Of a stretch of 5,127 nucleotides of DNA, positions 1 to 4,999 are shown one piece after another (position 1 is the stretch's first letter; each line of letters opens with the position of its first letter). This stretch comes from a bacterium. GTDB taxonomy: Bacteria; Zixibacteria; MSB-5A5; GN15; FEB-12. The DNA lies in the NCBI GenBank assembly GCA_030612965.1, contig JAUWMW010000175.1:1-5127 (forward strand), read 5' to 3'. The notes under the pieces were generated by a model, which worked only from the letters and a program-made list of their open reading frames with translations, did not search any database and was not told the DNA's origin. A program made the translations under genes and the position numbers.

Positions 1-25
1 CAAAACGAACCCATTTCCACACCAA

Positions 26-46
26 CCTTCGACTCCGCTCAGGGTG
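26..46. repeat. short dispersed-repeat motif (CCTTCGACTCCGCTCAGGG type)
   Basis: The stretch reads CCTTCGACTCCGCTCAGGG followed by TG. From memory, this word and its complement recur in intergenic DNA of many unrelated environmental bacteria. Only one copy lies in the window, so its repeat nature cannot be shown here. It sits at the left end of the hypothetical-protein fragment and may mark the junction where that gene was broken. Confidence 0.3.
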
Positions 47-343
47 AGGTTAGCTGTGCGCGAAGCGCAAGAAGTGATTTATCACCAACTCGTCGACTCG
101 TTGATCGATGAACTCAAACCAAAAGGCATCCTCCAGGAACACCTCGTCCTGAAAATAGCCAACTCCCTTTGGCGCTACCGCCGCGTCATCAACGCCGAAA
201 CCGCCCGCATTAACCGGCCGGTGACCCACTCGCTACTCGGTACCCCACCCAGAGCGCCAGCGTCGGGTGGGTTTGCACGGTACCAGAAAGATCCCACCTG
301 TCGCTCCGCTTTAGGGGGGGTACCGGAATGGACGCCGCACTGA
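44..343 (+). CDS. fragment of a widespread hypothetical-protein family, probably incomplete or decayed
   Basis: I know no function for this reading frame. Residues 5-58 (core motifs YHQLVDSLIDELKPKG, then LVLKIANSLWRYRRV and AETARI) resemble, from memory, the second half of a large paralogous family of hypothetical proteins in environmental bacteria. That family usually begins with an STGP...GK segment and continues to an L..EL.P.G.LE..LV..IA...WR.RR...E pattern. The N-terminal segment is absent here. The GTG at 44 is only the first possible start. The same frame stays open to the left window edge, so the gene could begin outside. There is no clear ribosome binding site. After about residue 58 the frame runs into the inverted repeat at 238-325, and the last 40 residues look like translated repeat rather than protein. 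It is either a degraded copy or a gene cut by repeat insertion. Confidence that it is a functional gene is low; confidence in the family resemblance is moderate. Confidence 0.4.
   Translation: MRLAVREAQEVIYHQLVDSLIDELKPKGILQEHLVLKIANSLWRYRRVINAETARINRPVTHSLLGTPPRAPASGGFARYQKDPTCRSALGGVPEWTPH
238..325. repeat. 88-bp element bounded by a 9-bp perfect inverted repeat, with an internal hairpin
   Basis: CGGTACCCC (238-246) is exactly matched by its reverse complement GGGGTACCG (317-325). Inside lies a second hairpin, CCCACCC (244-250) against GGGTGGG (265-271), with a 14-nt loop. A third GGTAC occurs at 279-283. The intervening DNA includes a CCCACC...GGGGGG near-match (295-320). This architecture fits a small non-coding mobile or palindromic intergenic repeat. 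No coding function is visible in it, nor in the remaining DNA up to the promoter region near 387. The symmetry is seen directly; the mobile nature is inference. Confidence 0.5.
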
Positions 344-386
344 CTCCGGGCAAGAGACCTGGCTTGACCGTGCGCCATCTTTTTAT

Positions 387-415
387 TTGTTGCCCGCCAC
401 CCATTGGGATATCAT
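387..415 (+). promoter_or_regulatory. candidate sigma70-type promoter for the membrane protein/BlaI pair
   Basis: A TATCAT hexamer (410-415, one mismatch to TATAAT) lies 17 nt downstream of TTGTTG (387-392, three matches to TTGACA). The expected start point near 422 gives a leader of roughly 20 nt before the ATG at 444. Two dyads overlap it: GGAT-atc-ATCC (407-417) on the -10 box, and TTGCC (390-394) paired with GGCAA (418-422) flanking it. Either could be an operator, and BlaI-family repressors commonly bind such dyads in their own promoters. The -35 match is poor, so this remains a candidate. Confidence 0.3.
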
Positions 416-432
416 CCGGCAAAGAAAGTCGC

Positions 433-437
433 GGAGG
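433..437 (+). promoter_or_regulatory. ribosome binding site deciding the start of the 52-aa membrane protein
   Basis: GGAGG lies 6 nt upstream of the ATG at 444. It favours that codon over the upstream in-frame TTG at 387, whose extra 19 residues are polar and basic and have no ribosome binding site. Confidence 0.6.
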
Positions 438-443
438 TGTTTT

Positions 444-602
444 ATGTTCTTCGGTGTTTTGCTCTTGATCCTGGGTGGACTGATGCTTCTGAATCAGTTC
501 GGACTGCTCCGGGGAGACACTTGGGACTACTTCTGGCCTGTAGTGGTCATAGCAATCGGCGTGTCGATGATTTTCAAACAGAAGCAGGTCAAGAAGCCTT
601 AA
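444..602 (+). CDS. small two-helix membrane protein, LiaF/LiaI transmembrane-domain-like (DUF5668 type)
   Basis: This is a 52-aa inner-membrane protein. Residues 2-18 form a first hydrophobic helix (FFGVLLLILGGLMLLNQF), followed by a short polar turn with LLRGDTWDYFWP (21-32). A second helix spans 32-44 (PVVVIAIGVSMIF), and the end is a basic KQKQVKKP tail. The pattern of helix, a G.L.LLN.FG turn, W.YFWP and a second helix ending in basic residues matches the N-terminal membrane module of LiaF-type envelope-stress proteins and stand-alone DUF5668 proteins. Those are usually sensors or modulators of the cell envelope. Here only the membrane module is present, without the C-terminal LiaF domain. 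The ATG at 444 is chosen for its GGAGG site. The stop codon shares one base with the start of the BlaI-like gene (TAATG), so the two are probably translationally coupled. The fold call is fairly safe; the role is inferred. Confidence 0.7.
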   Translation: MFFGVLLLILGGLMLLNQFGLLRGDTWDYFWPVVVIAIGVSMIFKQKQVKKP

Positions 603-931
603 TGCCCGCTCGATATTTCTACTTCGATCCAACGGCCGAGGGAACGGCGGTTTTCATGGGTCCCACCGAGGCCCGCTTGATGGAGATTGCCTGGTCCCGC
701 GATAGTGTGACTGTTAAGCAGGCGTTGTTCCAACTGGGCGAAACGAATCGCCTGGCGTACACCACCGTTATGACAGTGCTGAGCCGTCTGGCTGATAAAC
801 AACTCTTGTCTCGGGAGAAAGCGGGACGAAGCTTCATCTATCGGCCGAGGATCGACAAAGCGACTTACCTGGAAACGCGCGTCAAGATGGTGACCGACTG
901 TCTGTCAAGGAACTTCGCGGATCTGCCATAA
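602..931 (+). CDS. BlaI/MecI/CopY-family winged-helix transcriptional repressor, short C-terminus
   Basis: This is a 109-aa DNA-binding protein of the penicillinase-repressor family (Penicillinase_R). Residues 19-31 (MGPTEARLMEIAW) are the typical first helix with the E..LM.I.W signature. Residues 35-47 form helix 2. Residues 52-69 (AYTTVMTVLSRLADKQLL) are the recognition helix and its extension, and 70-82 (REKAGRSFIYRP) the beta wing. Characterised members are about 120-130 aa, and their C-terminal helices form the dimer. Here the chain ends at SRNFADLP, shortly after a position resembling the Asn-Phe cleavage site of Staphylococcus BlaI, so the usual dimerisation tail is mostly missing. No BlaR1-type M56 peptidase gene is in the window. 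The start at 602 is chosen because it overlaps the upstream stop by one base (TAATG). Another ATG at 656 would still keep the helix-turn-helix. The regulator probably controls its own pair, but its targets are unknown. Confidence 0.85.
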   Translation: MPARYFYFDPTAEGTAVFMGPTEARLMEIAWSRDSVTVKQALFQLGETNRLAYTTVMTVLSRLADKQLLSREKAGRSFIYRPRIDKATYLETRVKMVTDCLSRNFADLP

Positions 932-942
932 TCAAACTGCCG

Positions 943-954
943 CAGGCAAGCCTG
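943..954 (+). other. short palindrome downstream of the BlaI-like gene
   Basis: CAGGCAAGCCTG is a near-perfect dyad (CAGG, 4-nt loop, CCTG), 11 nt after the stop at 931. It could fold as a small hairpin at the end of the transcript. It lacks a following T-run, so I do not call it an intrinsic terminator. The rest of 932-1025 shows no gene. A TACAAT at 991-996 could be a -10 box for the next gene, but I see no matching -35. Confidence 0.3.
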
Positions 955-1025
955 TCTCTCGCGCTTCGCCTGGGGTGTCTCAGGTCACACTACAATTGGC
1001 CTCCCATCCGGCCGATATCAAATGT

Positions 1026-1673
1026 ATGAGACCGATTATCTGCCACTTGCTGATGGCGCTACTGGCGGCACAACTGCACGCCGACAATCTGGTGCGGCCG
1101 GCCGACGAAATCAGGCTGCCACTTGCTGAAGGATGGGTCGCCGGTGGCGATGATACCGGTTTTCCGATTCAATTGGTCAATGAAGATCTCACTGCAGAGC
1201 TACAGATATTTCGTTCGGAGATCCCTGAAGAGGACGCGATCATCGATGGTCAACAACTTCGCCGCGCTGTCGAGGATATCATCGACGACGTGATTCTGTC
1301 CCTGCCGGAGGCCCAGCTGTTGACCAACACCGGCTACCAGGAGGACAACCGAGCTTGGTTCGTGCTGGAATTTTCATCTGTGGACACGGTGACCTTTGAA
1401 AATATCCATCACCGAATGACGGCCGTTTTGTATCGTCATCCCGACGGCCAGCAACTTTTGTTCACGTTGTGGGGTAAGGCATCGACCATGGCGCCCACTT
1501 CGGTCCAGACGGATTTGCGGACCATGGAAAACGGTTTTGCGTATACCGGTTCGGCGCAACGGGCTGTGTTTGCTGAACCCACCGATTATCGCTGGTGGCT
1601 GATGGGTGCTGTGATGGTGGTACTGTTGTTGGTGCTCCGGTTACGCCGTCGAGGAACCAGAGAATCTAATTAG
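1026..1673 (+). CDS. secreted, C-terminally membrane-anchored protein of unknown function (possible Mog1/PsbP/DcrB-like fold)
   Basis: I do not recognise a named family. The product has 215 aa if it starts at the ATG at 1026, which begins a signal-peptide-like segment: Arg2, hydrophobic core 4-15, likely cleavage after Ala19 (QLHA-DN). A GTG at 975 would add 17 polar residues in front and spoil that signal. The mature domain (about 20-183) opens with LPLAEGWV (32-39) and continues with alternating beta strands. It closes with a LLFTLWGKAST...V..DL..M..GF.Y.G region (144-175). That order resembles the Mog1/PsbP/DcrB (DUF1795) fold, which is an inference from pattern only. A single membrane helix (190-204, WWLMGAVMVVLLLVL) is followed by RLRRRGTR, so the domain would face the periplasm with a short cytoplasmic basic tail. 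It lies 94 nt after the BlaI-like gene on the same strand, possibly in the same unit. No catalytic residues stand out. Confidence 0.7.
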   Translation: MRPIICHLLMALLAAQLHADNLVRPADEIRLPLAEGWVAGGDDTGFPIQLVNEDLTAELQIFRSEIPEEDAIIDGQQLRRAVEDIIDDVILSLPEAQLLTNTGYQEDNRAWFVLEFSSVDTVTFENIHHRMTAVLYRHPDGQQLLFTLWGKASTMAPTSVQTDLRTMENGFAYTGSAQRAVFAEPTDYRWWLMGAVMVVLLLVLRLRRRGTRESN

Positions 1674-1681
1674 GTCGGAAT

Positions 1682-1703
1682 CCCGGCGGTACCGTGACCC
1701 GGG
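1682..1703. terminator. weak hairpin after the anchored-protein gene, possible terminator
   Basis: CCCGG (1682-1686) pairs with CCGGG (1699-1703) around a loop containing the palindrome CGGTACCG (1687-1694). It begins 9 nt after the TAG at 1671-1673. The T-run that follows is poor (GTTT), so termination is uncertain. A second small hairpin, GACTT (1710-1714) with AAGTC (1722-1726), is followed by TTTT at 1731-1734 and could act instead. Confidence 0.25.
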
Positions 1704-1704
1704 C

Positions 1705-1905
1705 GTTTGGACTTGCTGAAGAAGTCACTGTTTTGTGGGCGGCAGACGTCCTCGTCTGCCCCAACCTGCGTGTGGTCCACGAGGACGTACACTACGCACA
1801 AAAACATCTCATTTTGTTGGGCGACATGTAGTATGAGATTGCCGCGCTCTCCGCTGGTGGCGGATCGCTCGCAACGACGAGGAAAGGAGTTCTTTCGACA
1901 CTCCC
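1705..1905. repeat. block of tandem hairpins, probably dispersed intergenic repeats, between convergent units
   Basis: This gene-free junction holds at least four dyads in about 135 bp. GGCAGACG (1741-1748) pairs with CGTCTGCC (1753-1760), 4-nt loop. TGCGT (1767-1771) pairs with ACGCA (1794-1798) and encloses GTCC/GGAC. ATCTCAT (1806-1812) pairs with ATGAGAT (1833-1839). TTGC (1839-1842) pairs with GCAA (1871-1874) and encloses TCCGC (1850-1854) with GCGGA (1860-1864). On the minus strand the last part reads CGTTGCGAGCGATCC, then GCGCGGCAATCTCA, which resembles the very common CGTCATTGCGAG...GGCAATCTC bacterial intergenic repeat. The GGCAGACG hairpin also looks familiar as a repeat. Both familiarity claims are from memory. 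The dyads are direct observations. The block may also end transcription from both sides. Confidence 0.55.
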
Positions 1906-1929
1906 AGATGTTCGGGCCACCAAGTGACC

Positions 1930-2349
1930 TCAACCGCCCCGCTCCTCCAATTCGACCAAAACCCCGTGCATACTCGAGGGATGCACGAACGCGATCAGGC
2001 GACCCTCGGCGCCCACGCGCGGTGACTCATCGATCAGTTTGACACCGGCTGCCTTAAGTTCGGCCAGCGTTTTCCTGATGTCGTCGACATAAATACAGAC
2101 ATGGTGCAAGCCCTCCCCTCTTTTTTCGAGAAAGGCAGCCACCGGACTGTCGGGCGTACTTGGCGCCACGAGTTCGATACGAGCGGAACTGCCGTGCGGC
2201 GAATCGGCGAACATGGCCACGCGCACCTTTTGGTCGGACACCTCGGTGATTTTGTCAGGCTTGCTGCCGGTGATGAGCCGAAAACGTTCTATTGCAGCAG
2301 TGAGATCGGCAACAGCAATCCCTATGTGTGATATCAATTCGCGCGACAT
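1930..2349 (-). CDS. mce: methylmalonyl-CoA epimerase
   Basis: This enzyme interconverts (S)- and (R)-methylmalonyl-CoA, linking propionyl-CoA carboxylase to the B12-dependent mutase in the cytoplasm. The 139-aa length fits the family, a small glyoxalase/VOC-fold metalloenzyme. Family metal ligands appear in place (numbered from the start at 2349): His8 in ISHIGIAV, Glu59 in RIELVAP, His83 in GLHHVCIYVDD, and Glu133 in GVLVELEE. The G..G..IAFVHP strand before the last ligand is also typical. Glu59 replaces the Gln of the Propionibacterium enzyme, as I recall for the human form. I choose the ATG at 2349, which begins MSRELISHIG, 1 nt after the stop of the upstream lipoprotein gene. An ATG at 2361 would add MTGS and overlap that gene by 11 nt; neither has a strong ribosome binding site. 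It is the last gene of the minus-strand operon. Confidence 0.93.
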   Translation of the reverse strand: MSRELISHIGIAVADLTAAIERFRLITGSKPDKITEVSDQKVRVAMFADSPHGSSARIELVAPSTPDSPVAAFLEKRGEGLHHVCIYVDDIRKTLAELKAAGVKLIDESPRVGAEGRLIAFVHPSSMHGVLVELEERGG

Positions 2350-2350
2350 G

Positions 2351-2923
2351 CTACCAGTCATCAGAGTCGTCGGCCTGCCGGATCAACTCGTCATAATCAT
2401 GCTGACGATTGCTCTGCGACATGTACGGTTTGATCCAACGCCCCTCGTGATAATAGGCCATCAACGGCATTGGCGACTCCTTGTCCTCACCTGTAGTTGT
2501 CATATGGAATATCGTTTCAACCAGGGCTGAGTCCTGACCGAAAAACTCGATGTCCACAATCTCGATATACTCCAGACTGTCGGCGTTGGCCCAGGATACC
2601 TCGCCGTGCTTCAGGTACTCGTCGAATGTTTCTTGTTCTCTAAGATACCGAAACTCGTTTTCGTACAGTCCGGCCTTGTCTCCATAGCTGAGACGCGTAA
2701 TGACCTCATCGACCACCGCCACGATAGCAGCCCAATCCTCAGCCCGATCACCTACACTGGCCGGTGCCTCAGTTGTCCTGACTATGCTGGCCGCCGGCTT
2801 CTCTTCCACGGCGGTCGCCGTATCGGCGACCTGAACAACATCGCCTTCATCACCGCCGCACCCGATCCCGCAGATCGTAATCATCACCGCAGCTACGAAC
2901 AAAAGAACTTTAGTTCCCTTCAT
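2351..2923 (-). CDS. predicted lipoprotein of unknown function, possible NTF2-like domain
   Basis: I cannot name this 190-aa protein. It starts with a lipoprotein-type signal: MKGTK, a hydrophobic core (6-20), then GIGC with the probable lipidated Cys at 22 followed by GGDEGD. Gly at -3 is unusual for a lipobox, and Cys18 is an alternative. A low-complexity linker rich in Ala, Thr, Val and Glu covers about 25-60. The globular part (about 60-170) begins DWAAIVAVVDEVITRLSYGD and ends AYYHEGRWIKPYM. That layout (long helices, then strands closing with a GRW strand) suggests an NTF2/SnoaL-like cone fold, by pattern only. The tail is acidic (DYDELIRQADDSDDW). The start at 2923 overlaps the mutase gene's end by 14 nt and has GGGGTGAG 4 nt upstream. 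An in-frame start at 2968 would bury the signal peptide. A lipoprotein within a cytoplasmic acyl-CoA operon is unexpected. Confidence 0.75.
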   Translation of the reverse strand: MKGTKVLLFVAAVMITICGIGCGGDEGDVVQVADTATAVEEKPAASIVRTTEAPASVGDRAEDWAAIVAVVDEVITRLSYGDKAGLYENEFRYLREQETFDEYLKHGEVSWANADSLEYIEIVDIEFFGQDSALVETIFHMTTTGEDKESPMPLMAYYHEGRWIKPYMSQSNRQHDYDELIRQADDSDDW

Positions 2924-4487
2924 GATACTCACCCCATACTTCTCGGAAGACATCAGAGATTTCACCAACTGTGGCGTAGTTTTCCACCGCCTCGATCACC
3001 GGATAGACAACGTTGTTTGCGCCGACGGCCGCTTCTCTCAGTCGCTGGAGGCATTCCTGCACACGACCATTGTCCCTTTCTGACTTCATCTTCTGTAACT
3101 GATCTCGTTGTTGTTTTTCAAGTTTTGGATCCACCTTGAGCACATGCGGTATGTCGGCCTTGTCGGTGGTGAAACGGTTGACGCCGATCACCGTCCTGTC
3201 GCCGGACTCAATCTGCTTTTGGTATTGGTAGGCAGTGCGGGCGATTTCATCACAGTAGTACCCGGACTCAACACACCGAACTGCGCCGCCAAGCCGATCG
3301 ATTTCATCCATTATTTTCAGTGCCTGTTGCTCCAATTCCCGCGTCAGGTACTCCATGTAATATGACCCGGCCAGTGGATCAGCCGTTTCGGTAATGGCGG
3401 ATTCATAGGCAAGAATCTGCTGCGTGCGGAGAGCTATCTCGGCCGCCCTCTCGGTTGGAAGGCCCAGCGCCTCATCGAAGGAGTTTGTGTGCAATGACTG
3501 TGTTCCGCCCAACGCCGCTGCCAATGCCTGAACAGTTGTCCGCACGATATTGTTCTCCGGCTGCTGGGCCGTGAGCGTGGAACCGCCGGTCTGCGCGTGA
3601 AACCGCAAGAGCATCGACTTTTCATTGGCGGCGCCGAAACGTTCCTTCATCGTGCGTGCCCAGATCGTCCGCGCCGCGCGGAACTTGGCTACTTCTTCAA
3701 ACAGATCGTTGTGCGAGGCAAAGAAGAACGACAACCGTGGCGCAAATTGGTCAATCTCCAGACCAGCCTTCAACGCCGCCTCGCAGTAGGCGATGCCGTC
3801 AGATAGCGTGAAGGCCACCTCCTGGACCGCGGTAGAGCCCGCCTCGCGAATATGATAGCCGGAGATGGAGATAGTGTTGTATTTCGGGAGGTGGTCTTTG
3901 GCGTAGGCGAAGATGTCGGTGATGACGCGCATCGACGGTTGTGGGGGAAAGATATGGGTACCGCGGGCAATGAACTCTTTCAAGATGTCGTTTTGGACTG
4001 TGCCCATCAACTGCTCCGGAGGCACACCCTGCTTTCTGCCCACCGCGATGTACATCGCCAGAAGAACCACCGCTGTGGCATTGATGGTCATTGAGGTCGA
4101 TACTTTATCCAGCGGGATACCATCAAACAGTAGCTCCATATCGTGTAGCGAGTCGATGGCGACACCGGTACGTCCAACTTCCCCCTGCGCCATCGGATGA
4201 TCGGAATCGTAGCCGATCTGCGTAGCCAGATCAAAGGCCACCGACAGTCCGGTCTGCCCGCGCTGGAGCAGATACTTGAAACGCTGGTTGGTCTCAGCCG
4301 CCGTGCCGAAACCGGCGTACTGTCGCATTGTCCACAAACGCCCGCGATACATATCCGGGTAGACACCCCGTGTAAACGGATACTCACCGGGCAGGCCACA
4401 AGTGGCTTCTGCTTGCGTGACATCGTCTGCCGAGACGACGGGAGGAATCTCAATCCCGGAACTGTTTACTTTCTTCGAGGGCGGCAC
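2910..4487 (-). CDS. mcmA: methylmalonyl-CoA mutase, catalytic (large/alpha) subunit without B12-binding domain
   Basis: This 525-aa TIM-barrel subunit would interconvert (R)-methylmalonyl-CoA and succinyl-CoA by adenosylcobalamin radical chemistry in the cytoplasm. Family landmarks run in order: YPFTRGVYPDMYRGRLWTMR (36-55), RQYAGFGTAAETN (55-67), GLSVAFDLATQIGYDSDHP (80-98), GTVQNDILKEF (162-172), PPQPSMRVI (181-189), SISGYHIREAGSTAVQE (207-223), QFAPRLSFFF (247-256), LRFHAQTGGSTLTAQQP (near 295-311), and GGTQSLHTNSFDEALGLPT. Tyr57 and Arg187 match the Tyr89 and Arg207 that favour methylmalonyl-CoA over isobutyryl-CoA in the Propionibacterium enzyme. His212 matches its catalytic His244. The chain ends at the barrel (ATVGEISDVFREVWGEY), so a separate cobalamin-binding subunit is needed; none is in the window. 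The GTG start at 4487 overlaps the carrier protein's TAG by one base (TAGTG), with GGAG upstream. Confidence 0.95.
   Translation of the reverse strand: MPPSKKVNSSGIEIPPVVSADDVTQAEATCGLPGEYPFTRGVYPDMYRGRLWTMRQYAGFGTAAETNQRFKYLLQRGQTGLSVAFDLATQIGYDSDHPMAQGEVGRTGVAIDSLHDMELLFDGIPLDKVSTSMTINATAVVLLAMYIAVGRKQGVPPEQLMGTVQNDILKEFIARGTHIFPPQPSMRVITDIFAYAKDHLPKYNTISISGYHIREAGSTAVQEVAFTLSDGIAYCEAALKAGLEIDQFAPRLSFFFASHNDLFEEVAKFRAARTIWARTMKERFGAANEKSMLLRFHAQTGGSTLTAQQPENNIVRTTVQALAAALGGTQSLHTNSFDEALGLPTERAAEIALRTQQILAYESAITETADPLAGSYYMEYLTRELEQQALKIMDEIDRLGGAVRCVESGYYCDEIARTAYQYQKQIESGDRTVIGVNRFTTDKADIPHVLKVDPKLEKQQRDQLQKMKSERDNGRVQECLQRLREAAVGANNVVYPVIEAVENYATVGEISDVFREVWGEYHEGN
2928..2935 (-). promoter_or_regulatory. 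ribosome binding site for the lipoprotein gene, inside the mutase gene
   Basis: On the minus strand GGGGTGAG precedes the ATG at 2923 by 4 nt. It lies within the last codons of the mutase gene and supports the 2923 start over the longer in-frame start at 2968. Confidence 0.5.
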
Positions 4488-4999
4488 TACTCGAACTCCA
4501 GCATCTGGTCACCCTTTTCGACCGATGCTCCCTTTGACACATCCACGCTCTTCACCACCGCGTCGCCCGACGCTTTGATGACGTTCTCCATCTTCATAGC
4601 CTCGATTACGATCAGCGGCTGGTCTTTCGACACCTTGTCTCCCGATGCCACCTTTACCTCGAGGATCAACCCTGGCATTGGCGCCTTCAGTTTCTTCTGC
4701 ACCGAAGGTCCTGACTTCATCCCGGCGGTTTTGCGCAGTTGGGCTAGCTGGTACTCCTCGATCTCGACCGGAATTTCGACACCAAGCATGAAGACGGTCT
4801 TGCTGTCAGCCAGTCCGTTGGAACGCACGTCGACCTCGAAAGAACGGTCTTCCACCAGCAGTACCGAGCGCGTCTCGCCCAACCGGTGGTTGGTCACCCG
4901 CACCGGCGCACCGTCGACCGAAACCTCGTAGCCATCGGCCCGGTACTCCAGGTGGAGATCGTATTCTTTGTCATCGATCTTGACCAGGTAACGCGACAT
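4487..4999 (-). CDS. biotin carboxyl carrier protein of an acyl-CoA (probably propionyl-CoA) carboxylase, with BT-like N-terminal domain
   Basis: This 170-aa protein carries biotin between the biotin carboxylase and carboxyltransferase active sites. Residues 105-169 are the biotinyl domain: KAPMPGLILEV, then EAMKMEN at 133-139 with Lys136 as the biotinylated residue, then a half-barrel ending KGDQMLEFE. Residues 1-90 are a beta-rich domain (KIDDKEYDLHLEY, YEVSVDGAPVRV, SFEVDV, PVEIEEYQLAQLRK). It resembles the BT region that joins the halves of propionyl-CoA carboxylase alpha subunits; this part is inferred. A Lys/Pro-containing linker (91-104) separates the domains and is much shorter than the Ala/Pro linkers of some carriers. 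The start at 4999 has GGGGGGAG 6 nt upstream (5006-5013) and overlaps the preceding stop by one base (TGATG). Being next to mutase and epimerase points to propionyl-CoA rather than acetyl-CoA carboxylation. A decarboxylase carrier is an alternative. Confidence 0.9.
   Translation of the reverse strand: MSRYLVKIDDKEYDLHLEYRADGYEVSVDGAPVRVTNHRLGETRSVLLVEDRSFEVDVRSNGLADSKTVFMLGVEIPVEIEEYQLAQLRKTAGMKSGPSVQKKLKAPMPGLILEVKVASGDKVSKDQPLIVIEAMKMENVIKASGDAVVKSVDVSKGASVEKGDQMLEFE

Noticed and set aside
364..389. TTGACC hexamer as a -35 box
   Set aside because: No acceptable -10 hexamer lies 16-18 nt downstream; the better -10 (TATCAT at 410) is too far away.
210..632. Minus-strand open frame (140 codons) over the repeat, promoter region and small membrane-protein gene
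   Set aside because: It overlaps the LiaF-like gene, which has a good ribosome binding site and clear membrane helices, and it runs through the inverted repeat.
991..996. TACAAT as a -10 box for the anchored-protein gene
   Set aside because: The leader length would be sensible, but I find no matching -35 at the right distance, so it is mentioned only within a neighbouring entry.
1823..1834. ACATGTAGTA-like sequence resembling half of a BlaI/CopY operator
   Set aside because: It lacks the TACA-NN-TGTA spacing, lies in a repeat-derived hairpin downstream of genes, and is not near the start of any gene the repressor could control.
1670..1933. Minus-strand 87-codon frame in the convergent junction
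   Set aside because: Its translation (for example RRCERSATSGERGNLI) is the kind of peptide produced by translating the common TTGCGAG-type intergenic repeat; no gene signals support it.
1707..2042. Plus-strand 111-codon frame in the junction running into the epimerase gene
   Set aside because: It runs through the hairpin block and then antisense to the epimerase gene, and its product has no recognisable features.
2606..3139. Plus-strand open frame (177 codons) opposite the lipoprotein and mutase end
   Set aside because: It is antisense to well-supported genes, has no ribosome binding site, and its composition rich in Arg, Pro and His looks non-biological.
4197..4931. Long plus-strand open frame (244 codons) opposite the carrier protein and mutase
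   Set aside because: It lies entirely antisense to two clearly conserved genes, is rich in Ser and Thr in a way typical of antisense frames of GC-rich genes, and shows no recognisable domain.
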